Below, in pieces: positions 8,306 to 18,299 of a DNA stretch of 64,000 bases. The translations under genes were made by a program, and so were the position numbers. The notes beneath the pieces were generated by a model. It saw only the letters and a program-made list of their open reading frames with translations. It did not search any database and was not told where the DNA came from. The stretch covers positions 88,472 to 152,471 of the forward strand of contig CACIJJ010000001.1 in assembly GCA_902587025.1 (NCBI GenBank). Reading direction: 5' to 3'. This DNA is from an uncultured Candidatus Actinomarina sp. (lineage in GTDB: Bacteria > Actinomycetota > Acidimicrobiia > Actinomarinales > Actinomarinaceae). The first letter of the stretch is position 1, and each line of letters begins with the position of its first letter.

Positions 8306-10744
8306 CCCATTTACTGAGAGAAGTAAGGAAGTTTTTTCATATTCTGTTAATTCATTCTTCTGTAATTTTTGCAATAATAAAACTTGAATGAGTGACAAAG
8401 GATCAAGATAAGTATCTCTGATTGCTAAAGTATTTTTCAGAATTTTATTTGAGTCAAGTAATTCTTTTGACTTAGTAATTCTCTTTATAGCACTTTCTAC
8501 TTTCAATGATTCTTCAACAATATTCTCATATAGGTAACTAATTTCTTTTTCAACAAGATTTTCTGTGTAAAACCTTGAGATATTTAAATCTGTTTTCGCT
8601 AATGTCATTTCAATATTGCTTAATAAATTTTGAAAAAATGAAGATGAGTTGTAAATTTTTCTTACTTCATTTATTCCAAATTTATTTATTAATTCTTCTA
8701 AAGCTGAACCTGAACCATACCAACCTGTAATTGTTTGTCGAGTTTGTGCCCAACCAAAGACCCAAGGTATTGCTCTATAGTTTTTAACAGAACTTACTTT
8801 AGATCTTTTAGAAGGTCTTGATCCAATATTTAAGACAGATAAGAGATTTACTGGCGTCACAGATTCAAAATAGTAAATTAAATTTTCATCATTAATCAGA
8901 GACTTATATTTTTGAGAAGATAATTTAGAAAGCTCATCAAGAAAAGAATGTTCATATTTTATTTCATGATTTTTTGTTTTATTTGCTTTAAAGAATGCAA
9001 ATAAACCAAGTTTTAAATTTTCTATCGCAAGATTAGCCGTTGAGTACTTGTCAGATATAACTTCACCTTGTTCAGTGTATCTTATTGCATTTCTGATTGT
9101 TCCTTTGGGTTGTGACAAAATTGAATTATATGTTGGTCCACCTCCCCTACTTATAGTTCCACCTCTACCGTGAAAAAATGAAATATTTATATCATGTTTC
9201 TCACCAGTACTAAATAAGGCAATTTGTGATTTATATACTGACCATTGCGAAGACACAATTCCACCATCTTTATTTGAATCTGAATAACCAAGCATTATTT
9301 CTTGACTGTTGTTGAAATTTATTAAATGGTTTTTGTATTCTTTATTATCAAAAAGATTTGAAATTATATTATGAGATTCTTCTAGATCGTCAATTTCCTC
9401 AAATAAAGGGACGAGCATAGGAATATCAGATTTATTTTTAATTAATTTTTTACAAAATTTTAATAAATTTAACAAATCATTTTGGTTTTTAGTCATTGAT
9501 AAAATTATTGAACTTATTACAGTGTCACCATATATTTTTTTCCATTCTGGTATCCGCTTAATAAGAGTGGTAAATTCGGAATATTCTTTTTTGAAATTTT
9601 CTTTATATCTTAGGACATCTGCATTTTCTCTTATATCCATTTCGACACCATGAAATTTGAATTGATTTACATAATCAATAAAAGTTCTTAAATCTAAAGA
9701 TGGAGAACTATTCTTAAAACACTTATTTACTTCTGTCTCAAATAAATTTAGATCATCCTGAAATTCACTAAAAGTATTATATCCCTTTTTATTCTTTTGA
9801 AAATTATCAAGTCTATGAAAAACAAGCGAAAGAAATATTCTAAACGGCTCATCAAAATTTATTTTGGTATAGTGTCGATATTCTTTATTTAACAGATTTG
9901 AATATTCTTTAATCTTTGACTTAAGTAATTGAGGCTCATCTGCATATAAAGTTGAGATACTAAAACTCTCTGATAAATTTATAATTTTTTCTTTATAAAT
10001 TTGAATAATTTGATTTGAATAAATTTTTAAAGCTTCTTCAGTAACTTTTAATGTAACAAATGGGTTTCCGTCTCTATCTCCACCTATCCAAGTACCCAAC
10101 CTTATTATGTCTTTTTGAACTATATTGTTTTCAATGAATGTCTTGTTAATTTCATCGTAAACATCTGTATACAAATTGTTTAGATAATATATAAGAGTTT
10201 TTACCTCATCAATAGGATTGGGTTTAGTTGATCTAACTTCTCTGGTGTACCAAAGTTGGGTTATTAAATTATTTATTTCATCTAAATCACTTGATTTATT
10301 TTCAGAAATGATATTTCCAATTTTGTAAAGCTTTTTTAAAGTTGATTGTCTTGCACTCTCAGTAGGGTGTGCGGTAAAGACTGGTGAGAATGTGAGGCTT
10401 TCCTTATTTTTATCCAAATCATTTTTATCAATTTCATACTTAAATTTTTCTCTAAATACTTGCTCTGAAATATTCGAAAGATAAAAAAATAATGTGAAAG
10501 ATTTGGTTAGAATTAAAAGTTCATTTTCATCTAAAGTTTTTAATCTTTCATAAATTAAATTTAAAAATTTAGAATTTTTTGATGATCTATATTTCTTTGA
10601 ATTTACTCTTATTTCTTCAACCAATTCATACTTACTTTTACCTGCCTGTTGTTTAATTACGTTACCTAATTCACTTCCAAGAATATTTATAGTTTTTGAT
10701 AAAGTGCTGAATTCTGGTTTTATGTTAGATTCTTTCTGCATCAT
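8276..10744 (-). CDS. ppc: Phosphoenolpyruvate carboxylase
   Basis: This enzyme makes oxaloacetate from phosphoenolpyruvate and bicarbonate to refill the TCA cycle. At 822 residues it is shorter than most bacterial forms (about 880-930), but the signatures are intact: FTAHPTES with catalytic H126, GTWIGGDRDGNPFV, GYSDSNKDGG, FFHGRGGTISRGGGPT, WVFGWAQTRQ and the C-terminal AAGLRNTG (usually QNTG). It overlaps the upstream dehydrogenase gene by 20 bases. Either of two adjacent ATG codons could be the start. Being downstream of glycan genes on the same strand, it may be expressed by read-through from the island. Confidence 0.95.
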   Translation of the reverse strand: MMQKESNIKPEFSTLSKTINILGSELGNVIKQQAGKSKYELVEEIRVNSKKYRSSKNSKFLNLIYERLKTLDENELLILTKSFTLFFYLSNISEQVFREKFKYEIDKNDLDKNKESLTFSPVFTAHPTESARQSTLKKLYKIGNIISENKSSDLDEINNLITQLWYTREVRSTKPNPIDEVKTLIYYLNNLYTDVYDEINKTFIENNIVQKDIIRLGTWIGGDRDGNPFVTLKVTEEALKIYSNQIIQIYKEKIINLSESFSISTLYADEPQLLKSKIKEYSNLLNKEYRHYTKINFDEPFRIFLSLVFHRLDNFQKNKKGYNTFSEFQDDLNLFETEVNKCFKNSSPSLDLRTFIDYVNQFKFHGVEMDIRENADVLRYKENFKKEYSEFTTLIKRIPEWKKIYGDTVISSIILSMTKNQNDLLNLLKFCKKLIKNKSDIPMLVPLFEEIDDLEESHNIISNLFDNKEYKNHLINFNNSQEIMLGYSDSNKDGGIVSSQWSVYKSQIALFSTGEKHDINISFFHGRGGTISRGGGPTYNSILSQPKGTIRNAIRYTEQGEVISDKYSTANLAIENLKLGLFAFFKANKTKNHEIKYEHSFLDELSKLSSQKYKSLINDENLIYYFESVTPVNLLSVLNIGSRPSKRSKVSSVKNYRAIPWVFGWAQTRQTITGWYGSGSALEELINKFGINEVRKIYNSSSFFQNLLSNIEMTLAKTDLNISRFYTENLVEKEISYLYENIVEESLKVESAIKRITKSKELLDSNKILKNTLAIRDTYLDPLSLIQVLLLQKLQKNELTEYEKTSLLLSVNGLAAGLRNTG

Positions 10745-11987
10745 CTATAAATTCGCTACCTGTTGCATCAAAAATTGGTACATTTATTTTTGAAAAATTA
10801 ATGGATGAAAATTCTGAATGTGGAGTGTGCATTAATAACATATCATATTCTTCAAAATTTTCCTGAGAAGTTTCCTTATTAACATCCTTATTATCAACTA
10901 TCAAAGAATCAACAAATGGATCAAAAAATGATATTTCAACACCCTTAGACTTAAAGTTTTCAATTATATCTAAAGCAGGAGATTCTCTGGTGTCGCTTAT
11001 GTCTTTTTTGTATGCAACTCCTAAGATTAAAATTTTTGAATTTTTCATTGGTTTTTCTAACACATTCATTCTTTCAATTATTCGGTTCACAACATAAGCA
11101 GGCATAGAATTATTGATTTCCTGAGCTAGTTCAACAAACCTTACAGGTTTTCCTATTTGTCTTGTTTTAAATGACAAATATTTTGGATCTATAGGTATGC
11201 AATGGCCACCTACACCAGGTCCAGGTCTAAATGATTCAAATCCAAATGGTTTTGTTTTTGCTGCCTCGACAACTTCCCAAATATCAATATCTAACATATT
11301 ACACAGAATTGCAAGCTCATTAATAAGCGCGATATTCACCTGTCTGTAAGTATTTTCAAGAAGTTTTACCATTTCAGCTTCTTTAGTTCCAGATACAACA
11401 ACAACGGTATCAATTATTTTTTCATAAAAAGATTTAATTTTTGATAATGAATCATCATTGATTCCACTTACTACTTTTGGAGTATTTTTGAAATTCCATT
11501 CTTTATTTCCTGGATCAATTCTTTCTGGTGAATATCCAAAATAGATATCCTCACCTGGTTTTAGATCTGATATTTTTTGAATTTCTGGTATCAATACCTC
11601 TAAAGTCGTACCTGGATAAGTCGTGGATTCGAGAATAATAATTTGTCCTTTAACAACATTTTTTGCGATTTCTTGAGCTGCACTAATTACATAGCTTAAG
11701 TCAGGTTTGAAATCTGTAAGTGGAGTTGGAACACTTATTACAATATGTTCACAATCTCTTAATAAGTTTGAGTCGTCTGAAAATATAAGCCCTGATTCAA
11801 TTGATGAGTTTAATGTTTTGTCACTAACATCTTCAATTGGTGAGACGCCTTGATTAAGTTTTGAAACTTTTTCAGAATTTATATCATATCCAAAGACTTT
11901 TAGACCAGCATCTACCGAATATACTGCCAATGGGAGACCTACGTATCCAAGTCCAATTATGCCTAAATCATACTTAAATTTGCTCAT
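10725..11987 (-). CDS. UDP-N-acetylhexosamine 6-dehydrogenase (WbpA/WecC type)
   Basis: This oxidises C6 of a UDP-N-acetylhexosamine to the uronic acid using NAD. The N-terminal Rossmann motif is GIIGLGYVGLP and the catalytic Cys lies in GPGVGGHCIPID. The segments LESTTYPGTT, YSPERIDPGN and TKPFGF resemble WbpA (UDP-GlcNAc dehydrogenase) more than WecC. Coupling to a UDP-GlcNAc 2-epimerase gene leaves UDP-ManNAcA as an equally plausible product. I place the start at ATG 11987 because AAAGAG precedes it at good spacing and the Rossmann fold begins just after; a frame-compatible ATG at 12023 would add 12 unlikely residues inside the upstream gene. Confidence 0.88.
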   Translation of the reverse strand: MSKFKYDLGIIGLGYVGLPLAVYSVDAGLKVFGYDINSEKVSKLNQGVSPIEDVSDKTLNSSIESGLIFSDDSNLLRDCEHIVISVPTPLTDFKPDLSYVISAAQEIAKNVVKGQIIILESTTYPGTTLEVLIPEIQKISDLKPGEDIYFGYSPERIDPGNKEWNFKNTPKVVSGINDDSLSKIKSFYEKIIDTVVVVSGTKEAEMVKLLENTYRQVNIALINELAILCNMLDIDIWEVVEAAKTKPFGFESFRPGPGVGGHCIPIDPKYLSFKTRQIGKPVRFVELAQEINNSMPAYVVNRIIERMNVLEKPMKNSKILILGVAYKKDISDTRESPALDIIENFKSKGVEISFFDPFVDSLIVDNKDVNKETSQENFEEYDMLLMHTPHSEFSSINFSKINVPIFDATGSEFIDDAERI

Positions 11988-13059
11988 ATAACTCTTTGTA
12001 GATTCTTTCAGATGTTTTACCATCCCAGAATTTTATTTCTATACCATTTGAAAGTTTACTCTGAATAGTGTTATTTATTTCATAAATTATTTTTTCTGTC
12101 TCAATACCAATTACTTTATTTGTACCCTCAGTTACAGTTATCGGTCTTTCAGTTTCATTTCTTAATGTAAGACACTTAACATTTAAATGCGTTGTTTCTT
12201 CTTGAAGTCCACCTGAATCAGTCAATACTAAATCAGAACTACTAACAAGGCCGAGAAAATCAATGTATGAGAGTGGATTTAATATAAATATATTTTCGTG
12301 TTCCACATCATTATCATTTATATATTTCTTTAATCTTGGATGAGCTGGTAAGACAATTTGATATTCATCACTAAATTCTTTAAGACCTGCAAATATTTTT
12401 GCTAAATTTTCATCGGACAGGTTTGATGGCCTATGTATCGTGACTACAAAATATTTGCCAGTAATGTTTAATTTTTCTTTAATCTGATCAGAAGATTGTA
12501 ATATTTTTTCTAAATTTTTTTCAAGTGTATCGATCATAATATTTCCAACATTACCCATATATTTTGCTGACAAATTTTCAGAATTTAGATTATCTACTGC
12601 ATCATCTGATGGAGCAAATAAATAGTCACTGATGGAATCTACCATAATTCTGTTTCGTTCTTCTGGCATATCCATATTTCGTGATCTCAATCCAGATTCA
12701 ACATGAAATAACTCCATTTTTTTATTTTTCGTAGATATAGCAGCGGCAAGTGTTGATGTAACATCGCCAAATACACCTACATACTTTGATTTATTTGTGT
12801 CAAATAATGTATCTAATTTATCAACAATATAAGTAGTTTGTTTGTTCATATTTGTTGTTGGAGTATCAAGATATATATCTGGTTCACGAATATTTAAATC
12901 TTCAAAAATATTTGAGGACATACTTTTATCTTTATGTTGCCCCGTATGAATAAAAAGAGTATTTATTTTATTTTCTTCAAAATATCCAAGTAAAGGTGCA
13001 GCTTTAATGAAGTTTGGTCTAGTACCAACAACTAATATTGCGTCATAATTTTTTATCAC
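11974..13059 (-). CDS. wecB: UDP-N-acetylglucosamine 2-epimerase, non-hydrolysing
   Basis: This 361-residue GT-B-fold enzyme interconverts UDP-GlcNAc and UDP-ManNAc. Family signatures are VVGTRPNFIKAAPL, HTGQHKD, GVFGD, HVESGLRS, MPEERNR, VVTIHRPSN and LTDSGGLQEE, which carry the catalytic Asp, Glu, Glu and His. The start is GTG 13059. The 14-base overlap with the downstream dehydrogenase suggests one translationally coupled unit that makes an N-acetylhexosaminuronic acid donor. A more divergent paralogue lies at 23187-24344. Confidence 0.93.
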   Translation of the reverse strand: MIKNYDAILVVGTRPNFIKAAPLLGYFEENKINTLFIHTGQHKDKSMSSNIFEDLNIREPDIYLDTPTTNMNKQTTYIVDKLDTLFDTNKSKYVGVFGDVTSTLAAAISTKNKKMELFHVESGLRSRNMDMPEERNRIMVDSISDYLFAPSDDAVDNLNSENLSAKYMGNVGNIMIDTLEKNLEKILQSSDQIKEKLNITGKYFVVTIHRPSNLSDENLAKIFAGLKEFSDEYQIVLPAHPRLKKYINDNDVEHENIFILNPLSYIDFLGLVSSSDLVLTDSGGLQEETTHLNVKCLTLRNETERPITVTEGTNKVIGIETEKIIYEINNTIQSKLSNGIEIKFWDGKTSERIYKELYEQI

Positions 13060-13102
13060 TACTTTATGATTTTAGTCATAGTATTAATGCTTAATGAACA
13101 AC

Positions 13103-13108
13103 TATTAT
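13103..13108 (+). promoter_or_regulatory. -10 box TATTAT, leaderless start for glycosyltransferase gene
   Basis: TATTAT lies exactly 7 bases before GTG 13116, in the 53-base divergent gap shared with wecB. This spacing predicts a leaderless mRNA and favours GTG 13116 over TTG 13113. On the other strand, TAAAAT sits 9 bases before the wecB GTG. Confidence 0.55.
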
Positions 13109-13115
13109 TGAATTG

Positions 13116-14075
13116 GTGAAAAAAATAGTATTAAATGCTTGCGGTGTAAAGTCTCTAGGTGGATTAAAGCTTTTCCTTGAGTCTTTTGACTTTTTTTCAA
13201 AGACTGATGCAAAAATATTTGTTTTGTACTCAGAGGTAGAATTTTACAAAGATTTAAACAATCAATTTTATGAAAATCCAAGAGTAAAGTTTTACAAAAC
13301 AACAAACAAAAGATATCTTCATCCATTTTTAAATTATTTTTTACCTACAAAAATTCTTGAGGAAATTAATAATTCAGATGCAATTGTTCATTTTGGTAAT
13401 TTTGGGTTCAAAACGCTAAAAAAGTCATTCGTACTCATTCAGAATATTCTTCCTCTTGTAAATAAAGGTATTAGAAACTCAATTCTTAAATTACTAATAA
13501 ATAGAAGTATGAATTTATCAAATTTTATACTCATTCAGCTAAATCATTTAAAAGAAGATATAGATAAAAAATTTCATTCAAAAATTATACAAATTGGTGA
13601 AACAACAAGTTCAGAGGTTGAAATATCAAATAAAAGTGGAAAAATAGTTTTTTTTGGAAGTGATGTTGCAAATAAAAATTATAACTTTATGAAAAATGTT
13701 TTGAGCAAATTACCAAATACAAATAAGGTTACAGTTATAAACCCACCAGGCGGTATGGAAAGTTTTAATATTATAAATACAGAAACTCACGATGAGACTC
13801 TAGAAGTATTATCCAATAATGAAATTTATTTTCATGCTAGCGAGCATGAAACAGTAGGTTTACCACTTTATGAAGCACAAAACCTCGGTTTAAAAGTTGT
13901 TGCACCAATAAGTTCATATACTCAGTACTTCAGTCCAGAAAGTGTCTTTCTGTACAATATCAATGATCCCGATGATGCTCTTAAAAAACTTGATGATGCT
14001 AAGTCTTCAAGTATTGAAAAAATTGATACATTAAATTATTCAGAGAACTGGAAAATAGTATTAGATAATATCTAA
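13116..14075 (+). CDS. Glycosyltransferase, GT4-like
   Basis: This protein of about 319 residues has a GT-B layout and a recognisable C-terminal donor-binding motif: HETVGLPLYEAQNLGLKVV, the E-x7-E pattern of family GT4. The N-terminal acceptor domain begins with IVLNACGVKSLGGL. It has no membrane segment, so it should act on lipid-linked intermediates at the cytoplasmic face. Donor and acceptor are unknown. TTG at 13113 is an alternative start, but the TATTAT spacing favours GTG 13116. The gene stands alone on the plus strand between two minus-strand operons and overlaps the convergent gene by 15 bases. Confidence 0.78.
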   Translation: MKKIVLNACGVKSLGGLKLFLESFDFFSKTDAKIFVLYSEVEFYKDLNNQFYENPRVKFYKTTNKRYLHPFLNYFLPTKILEEINNSDAIVHFGNFGFKTLKKSFVLIQNILPLVNKGIRNSILKLLINRSMNLSNFILIQLNHLKEDIDKKFHSKIIQIGETTSSEVEISNKSGKIVFFGSDVANKNYNFMKNVLSKLPNTNKVTVINPPGGMESFNIINTETHDETLEVLSNNEIYFHASEHETVGLPLYEAQNLGLKVVAPISSYTQYFSPESVFLYNINDPDDALKKLDDAKSSSIEKIDTLNYSENWKIVLDNI

Positions 14076-15293
14076 TTTATTAATAATTGACTTAGCCGTA
14101 TAGTTTTTAATAAATTTATCTGTATCAAATTTATGAATTTTATTAAACATTTCTTCAATTAATAATGAAAGATTTTCTTCTTTAACACTTTTATTTAAAG
14201 TTATTAAGTTATCAAATTCATCACTTAATTTAATGACAGGATCGTTATCAATTTCTGAGAAGTGGATGATTGGCTTTCCGGTTGCTAAATATTCAACAAC
14301 TTTACTTGGAATTTGATTTGGATTTTTATTTCCAATAGAGAGTAAGCAATGTGCTGAGTTTACCATTAATTTCTGTGCTTCTTCTCTTGATACCTGTGAA
14401 TAAAAACTGTGTTTATCTATATTTAAGTCACATGATTTTATTATTTTTTTAGAATCCTCGTTTACATACCAAGAAAATTCCATTTCATTATTTTTTTTAA
14501 TTAAACCTAAGAATGAATTTGGGGATCTCACACCCTTTGTGAATATTCCAAAATAAGAAATTTTTATTGGTTTGGATGAATAATCGTATGATAAAGCACT
14601 ATTAAAATGATTATTGTCAAAATTACTTATTGGATTGGCGACTATTAATTTATCACTTGGTATGCCAAAGAATTGCTTGTGATCATCCAATGCATCTTGG
14701 TGGGTAAATAAAATATTATCAGCAAGAGAGTAAAATTTTTTTTCATATCGTTTATTTAAACCTGAATAAAGAAATCGATTATTTTCTGGCGCATCGATCT
14801 TTAAAGAAAATGGATCACCAATATCCATTATCCAATGTTTTTTAACTTTTTTATTAATAAAGTAAGCTGCCATATGAGAAGAAAAAGGCAAACTAACAGA
14901 AATTATGACATCATAATCTTTTGAAATTTTATTTCTATTTTTGTAAATTTGATAAAGCCAGAACATTGAATAATCAGGCCAAGCAAGATAATTGATAAAT
15001 AATCGATATATTTTTTTCAAAACTCCATAAAATATTTTTTTTAATACATCTCCAGAAGAAACTTGTTTTGATTTTTCTCTTAGATTTGAAACTATATTTA
15101 TATTATTATTATTTCCAAAATATAGTATTTCAACATTATTTGTATCAAAATCTGGATACATCCCAGTTAAAATACTTACATTATGTCCATTGGCGATAAG
15201 TTCGTCTACCAATAATTTCCATCGAGTTGTTCGGGGGCTTACATGTGGTAAGTATTGATGCGTAACAATTAATATCTTTTTATACTTTTTCAT
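14061..15293 (-). CDS. Glycosyltransferase, GT4-like (WbuB-like)
   Basis: This 410-residue predicted glycosyltransferase has an N-terminal domain opening ILIVTHQYLPHVSPRTTRW and a C-terminal domain ending with the donor-site segment QIPSKVVEYLATGKPII. The N-terminal Y(L)P-x3-R-T pattern is seen in WbuB-like transferases of O-antigen and capsule clusters. It overlaps the upstream polymerase gene by 14 bases and is the last gene of the minus-strand operon that starts at asnB. The sugar specificity is unknown. Confidence 0.75.
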   Translation of the reverse strand: MKKYKKILIVTHQYLPHVSPRTTRWKLLVDELIANGHNVSILTGMYPDFDTNNVEILYFGNNNNINIVSNLREKSKQVSSGDVLKKIFYGVLKKIYRLFINYLAWPDYSMFWLYQIYKNRNKISKDYDVIISVSLPFSSHMAAYFINKKVKKHWIMDIGDPFSLKIDAPENNRFLYSGLNKRYEKKFYSLADNILFTHQDALDDHKQFFGIPSDKLIVANPISNFDNNHFNSALSYDYSSKPIKISYFGIFTKGVRSPNSFLGLIKKNNEMEFSWYVNEDSKKIIKSCDLNIDKHSFYSQVSREEAQKLMVNSAHCLLSIGNKNPNQIPSKVVEYLATGKPIIHFSEIDNDPVIKLSDEFDNLITLNKSVKEENLSLLIEEMFNKIHKFDTDKFIKNYTAKSIINKLDII

Positions 15294-16668
15294 TTTTAAA
15301 CTCTAAAAGCATTAAGCCTAGTGAAATTGCGAACATTGTACTTAATTCCTCAGCCTGAAAGAAAAACATTAACATGATGACTGCTAAATTTGAGAAAATA
15401 TAAAATGAATATTCATTTCCTTTGTTATAAAGTTTTTTCAAAACATTAAATAAAAATATTAGAAACCACGATAATCCTATGATGCCACCTGAAAAATAAA
15501 AATTTATATACAAATTATTAAATGAAACAATCTGCCCTGGATTTCTATAAATAATTTCTCCATCTACATTTTTCTTTGTTAATTCATCATAAGTTGGAGA
15601 GAAGTTCAAATTAGCAATTCCTAATCCTTGTCCAAATATTTGGATATTTTCGCCAGAAATGTATTGATTTAGTATAAAGATATTTTCAAAACCATCTAAT
15701 CCTCCCCTTGTTATTAAAGTGATTCTCTCGAATAGACTTTTTGTTACACTCTCTGAATTTTTAGCTTCATCTAATTTATCATCATATAGTGAACAATTAC
15801 ATTTATCAGGAGATTCCGGTGGACACATTGAAGGATCTAATGCTGGAAATTTATAACCAATATTATTCCCTATAAAACTGGAAAATAATAAAAATATAAT
15901 TGGAATAATAAATAAAAAGTCAAAATTTTTATTTTTTAATGTCCATAAGAAAGATGCAAAAAAGATTCCAAGAATCAAGCTAATTACTCCTGTTAAACTT
16001 CTCGATAAAATAATTGCAAGGATTGGTAATATTGTCAACCCATACCAAATGGCTTGTTTTCGTGCTAAGTAAAAGTTTAATGGAATGATAGGTGCTAACC
16101 ATACTGCTAAGAAACTTGGCTCTCTGAAAGTTCCATAATTCCTAAGTATCGAACATGCCCTCTTTATTGGTTGAGACCAACCTCCTGAACCGGGTCTATT
16201 TCTTGAAAAATCTTGAAAATCAAATATGTATGAAAAGTATGATATTAGTGACAAAAGAGAAACTGTAATGCCAATTAAAGATATAAATTTTATAATCGTA
16301 TCTCGTTCGAAGTAAATACTTAAAGTGTAAACAAACCAAATAACAGCAATAAATCCAAGAAGCTTAAGTAGTCTAAGTAAAATGTATTGAGTGAATGAAG
16401 AAGTAGCAAACTCAGGTAGATCGGGACTGTAAGCTACAGCTCTAATTAAAGTGACAAAAGCAAAATATAAAAGTAACACTCTCAATGAATCGAATTGATT
16501 AAATTCAATTTCAAAATCAAAAAAATAATATATTAAGTAAATAAATATAAAAATAGAAACTCCTATCCAAGGCAAGGGTATTGAAAATAAACTGAAAGCA
16601 TCAAGGCTTTCAAAGAAAATGCCAATTAAAAAAAGATAGAAAAGTGATGTAATTTTTTTTGTTTTCAA
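15280..16668 (-). CDS. Wzy/O-antigen-ligase-like membrane protein
   Basis: This 462-residue protein has about ten membrane helices and a large hydrophilic loop (roughly 275-355). That is the topology of O-antigen polymerases and WaaL ligases, which act on undecaprenyl-linked glycans outside the membrane. Shared segments show it is a paralogue of 56854-58239: a PLPWIG motif near the N-terminus, an FxRNR element, and RNYGTFREP near residue 175. The loop contains several Cys residues (CPPESPDKCNC), so it may be disulfide-bonded. Its own 3' end and the next gene overlap by 14 bases. Polymerase versus ligase cannot be decided from sequence. Confidence 0.75.
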   Translation of the reverse strand: MKTKKITSLFYLFLIGIFFESLDAFSLFSIPLPWIGVSIFIFIYLIYYFFDFEIEFNQFDSLRVLLLYFAFVTLIRAVAYSPDLPEFATSSFTQYILLRLLKLLGFIAVIWFVYTLSIYFERDTIIKFISLIGITVSLLSLISYFSYIFDFQDFSRNRPGSGGWSQPIKRACSILRNYGTFREPSFLAVWLAPIIPLNFYLARKQAIWYGLTILPILAIILSRSLTGVISLILGIFFASFLWTLKNKNFDFLFIIPIIFLLFSSFIGNNIGYKFPALDPSMCPPESPDKCNCSLYDDKLDEAKNSESVTKSLFERITLITRGGLDGFENIFILNQYISGENIQIFGQGLGIANLNFSPTYDELTKKNVDGEIIYRNPGQIVSFNNLYINFYFSGGIIGLSWFLIFLFNVLKKLYNKGNEYSFYIFSNLAVIMLMFFFQAEELSTMFAISLGLMLLEFKNEKV

Positions 16669-18299
16669 TTTATACGTTTGTATCCTTTCGAGAATTTAAA
16701 TTTAACTCCCTCATTCAATTCTCCCCAGTTTTCATATGGGTTTAAATTCGTATCATTAGAAAAATCACTTATTAGTATATTTCCATTTTCAATTACTATT
16801 TTTCTATAAATTTTATTTCCATTAAAAACTGCGCTGCCTAAAAAATTATTTTTATCTAAAAATAACAATTTACCATCTTCCATATAGTTAAGCTTAAAAC
16901 AATCAAATTCTGATTCCTTTGGAAATTTTATATCCGCATTTGGACCCCAATGAAATTTCATTGATCTAAATTCATTTCTTGTTTTTATGTCGTCTGTATA
17001 TGTTCCCGTACCTGGATCTCTTGCTACCCATTTGCCTTCAGTAAAACACTCTATTGAAAGTTGATCATAATGAGCATGTCCACCAACACTATTTTGTCCT
17101 ATTTGGCCACATCTGACACTAAAGTATTCAGAACCATCATTATTGCGCCAAATAAAAATACCAAAATCTGGAAATGTATATAGATTGAAATCATTTTGAA
17201 ATATTTTAATTAAAGGATGGTCAACCTTTGAGAAACTCGTTAAATCTATAGATTCATTTTTTAGATTGGGCACTTCAATCGAGTTTTTATTATCAAAATT
17301 AAAGAAATGATCAATGAGATTTATTAACCAATCCATTTTTAAAGGATCATCTTCATCATGATAAAAGTAGAAAAGTCTCCCTGAATCATTATCACCAATC
17401 TGAGAAAGTTCTCCATTAACCATAAGCAAATTTAATAATCTTCTATTTGAAAATACTAATTTTTCAATTAATTCAATTAATGATGGTTCAGGTTTAATTT
17501 CATCTAAAGAAAGTTTAAAAATGATTAAGGCTTCAGTTATAAATGCAGAATAATGGGATGATCCTTCAAAATTAGTTCCATCTTTATAGAACTGTCTATT
17601 TAATTCATTATTAAGTTCATTCAAATAATATGTAGTGTCATCTTCATAACCATCAAATTTATAAGTTGCTAGAGTCAAAATTATTGAACATAATTCAATT
17701 AAATAATGATTTCCAATAACATTTCCATCGTTTTCAAGATTTTCGGTAATGTATTCATAGTGTTGACAAATAAATGTATCAATTAAGTCTTTATTATTGC
17801 CAAGAATCTTTGAATCTAAATTATTTTTTTCTAAAAAATTTCGATGAAAAATTAGATTTATATTTCTGATTGCTACATCCATTGGACTATTCCAGTAAAT
17901 TAATGGAAAATTGTTTACATCAACATTTTCATGCAAAGTATTCTCTTTATTCAAGATTGATAATAAATCTAATTTTTGTAAAAATTGTAGCCTAGAGGCT
18001 TCATAAGGAACTTTTACATCACCCTTGTTGAAATAAGCAGGAATAAATTTATTGTGTGATTGGAAATCATTTTCACTAAAAATATCCGTTGATGTTACTA
18101 AATCATCGGTCTCCTTTCCAAAAATTTTTTTAGAATAATTAATTTTGTCATCTGTATTTGATAATAGGTAAGACGCCAGCAACTGATGATAATTTGGATT
18201 GGTGTACTCAAAAGATTTAAATTTAGTGGGAATAATTATTTTTTTTGCAAATAAGTTTCTTAGATTGAATCTTGTTCTTTGTAAAAAAAGTTTAAGCAT
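16665..18299 (-). CDS. Heparinase II/III-family protein
   Basis: This 544-residue protein has an alpha-helical N-terminal half and a beta-rich C-terminal domain containing GGHAHYDQLSIECF and ARDPGTGTYT, the signature of the heparinase II/III superfamily of uronic-acid polysaccharide lyases. No signal peptide is visible: the N-terminus is basic (KLFLQRTRFNLRNLF). The secreted lyase role is therefore not obvious, and a biosynthetic or editing role on a uronate glycan is possible. It overlaps its neighbours by 4 and 8 bases inside the operon with a flippase and a polymerase. The uronic-acid enzymes elsewhere in the island provide a plausible substrate type. Confidence 0.75.
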   Translation of the reverse strand: MLKLFLQRTRFNLRNLFAKKIIIPTKFKSFEYTNPNYHQLLASYLLSNTDDKINYSKKIFGKETDDLVTSTDIFSENDFQSHNKFIPAYFNKGDVKVPYEASRLQFLQKLDLLSILNKENTLHENVDVNNFPLIYWNSPMDVAIRNINLIFHRNFLEKNNLDSKILGNNKDLIDTFICQHYEYITENLENDGNVIGNHYLIELCSIILTLATYKFDGYEDDTTYYLNELNNELNRQFYKDGTNFEGSSHYSAFITEALIIFKLSLDEIKPEPSLIELIEKLVFSNRRLLNLLMVNGELSQIGDNDSGRLFYFYHDEDDPLKMDWLINLIDHFFNFDNKNSIEVPNLKNESIDLTSFSKVDHPLIKIFQNDFNLYTFPDFGIFIWRNNDGSEYFSVRCGQIGQNSVGGHAHYDQLSIECFTEGKWVARDPGTGTYTDDIKTRNEFRSMKFHWGPNADIKFPKESEFDCFKLNYMEDGKLLFLDKNNFLGSAVFNGNKIYRKIVIENGNILISDFSNDTNLNPYENWGELNEGVKFKFSKGYKRIN

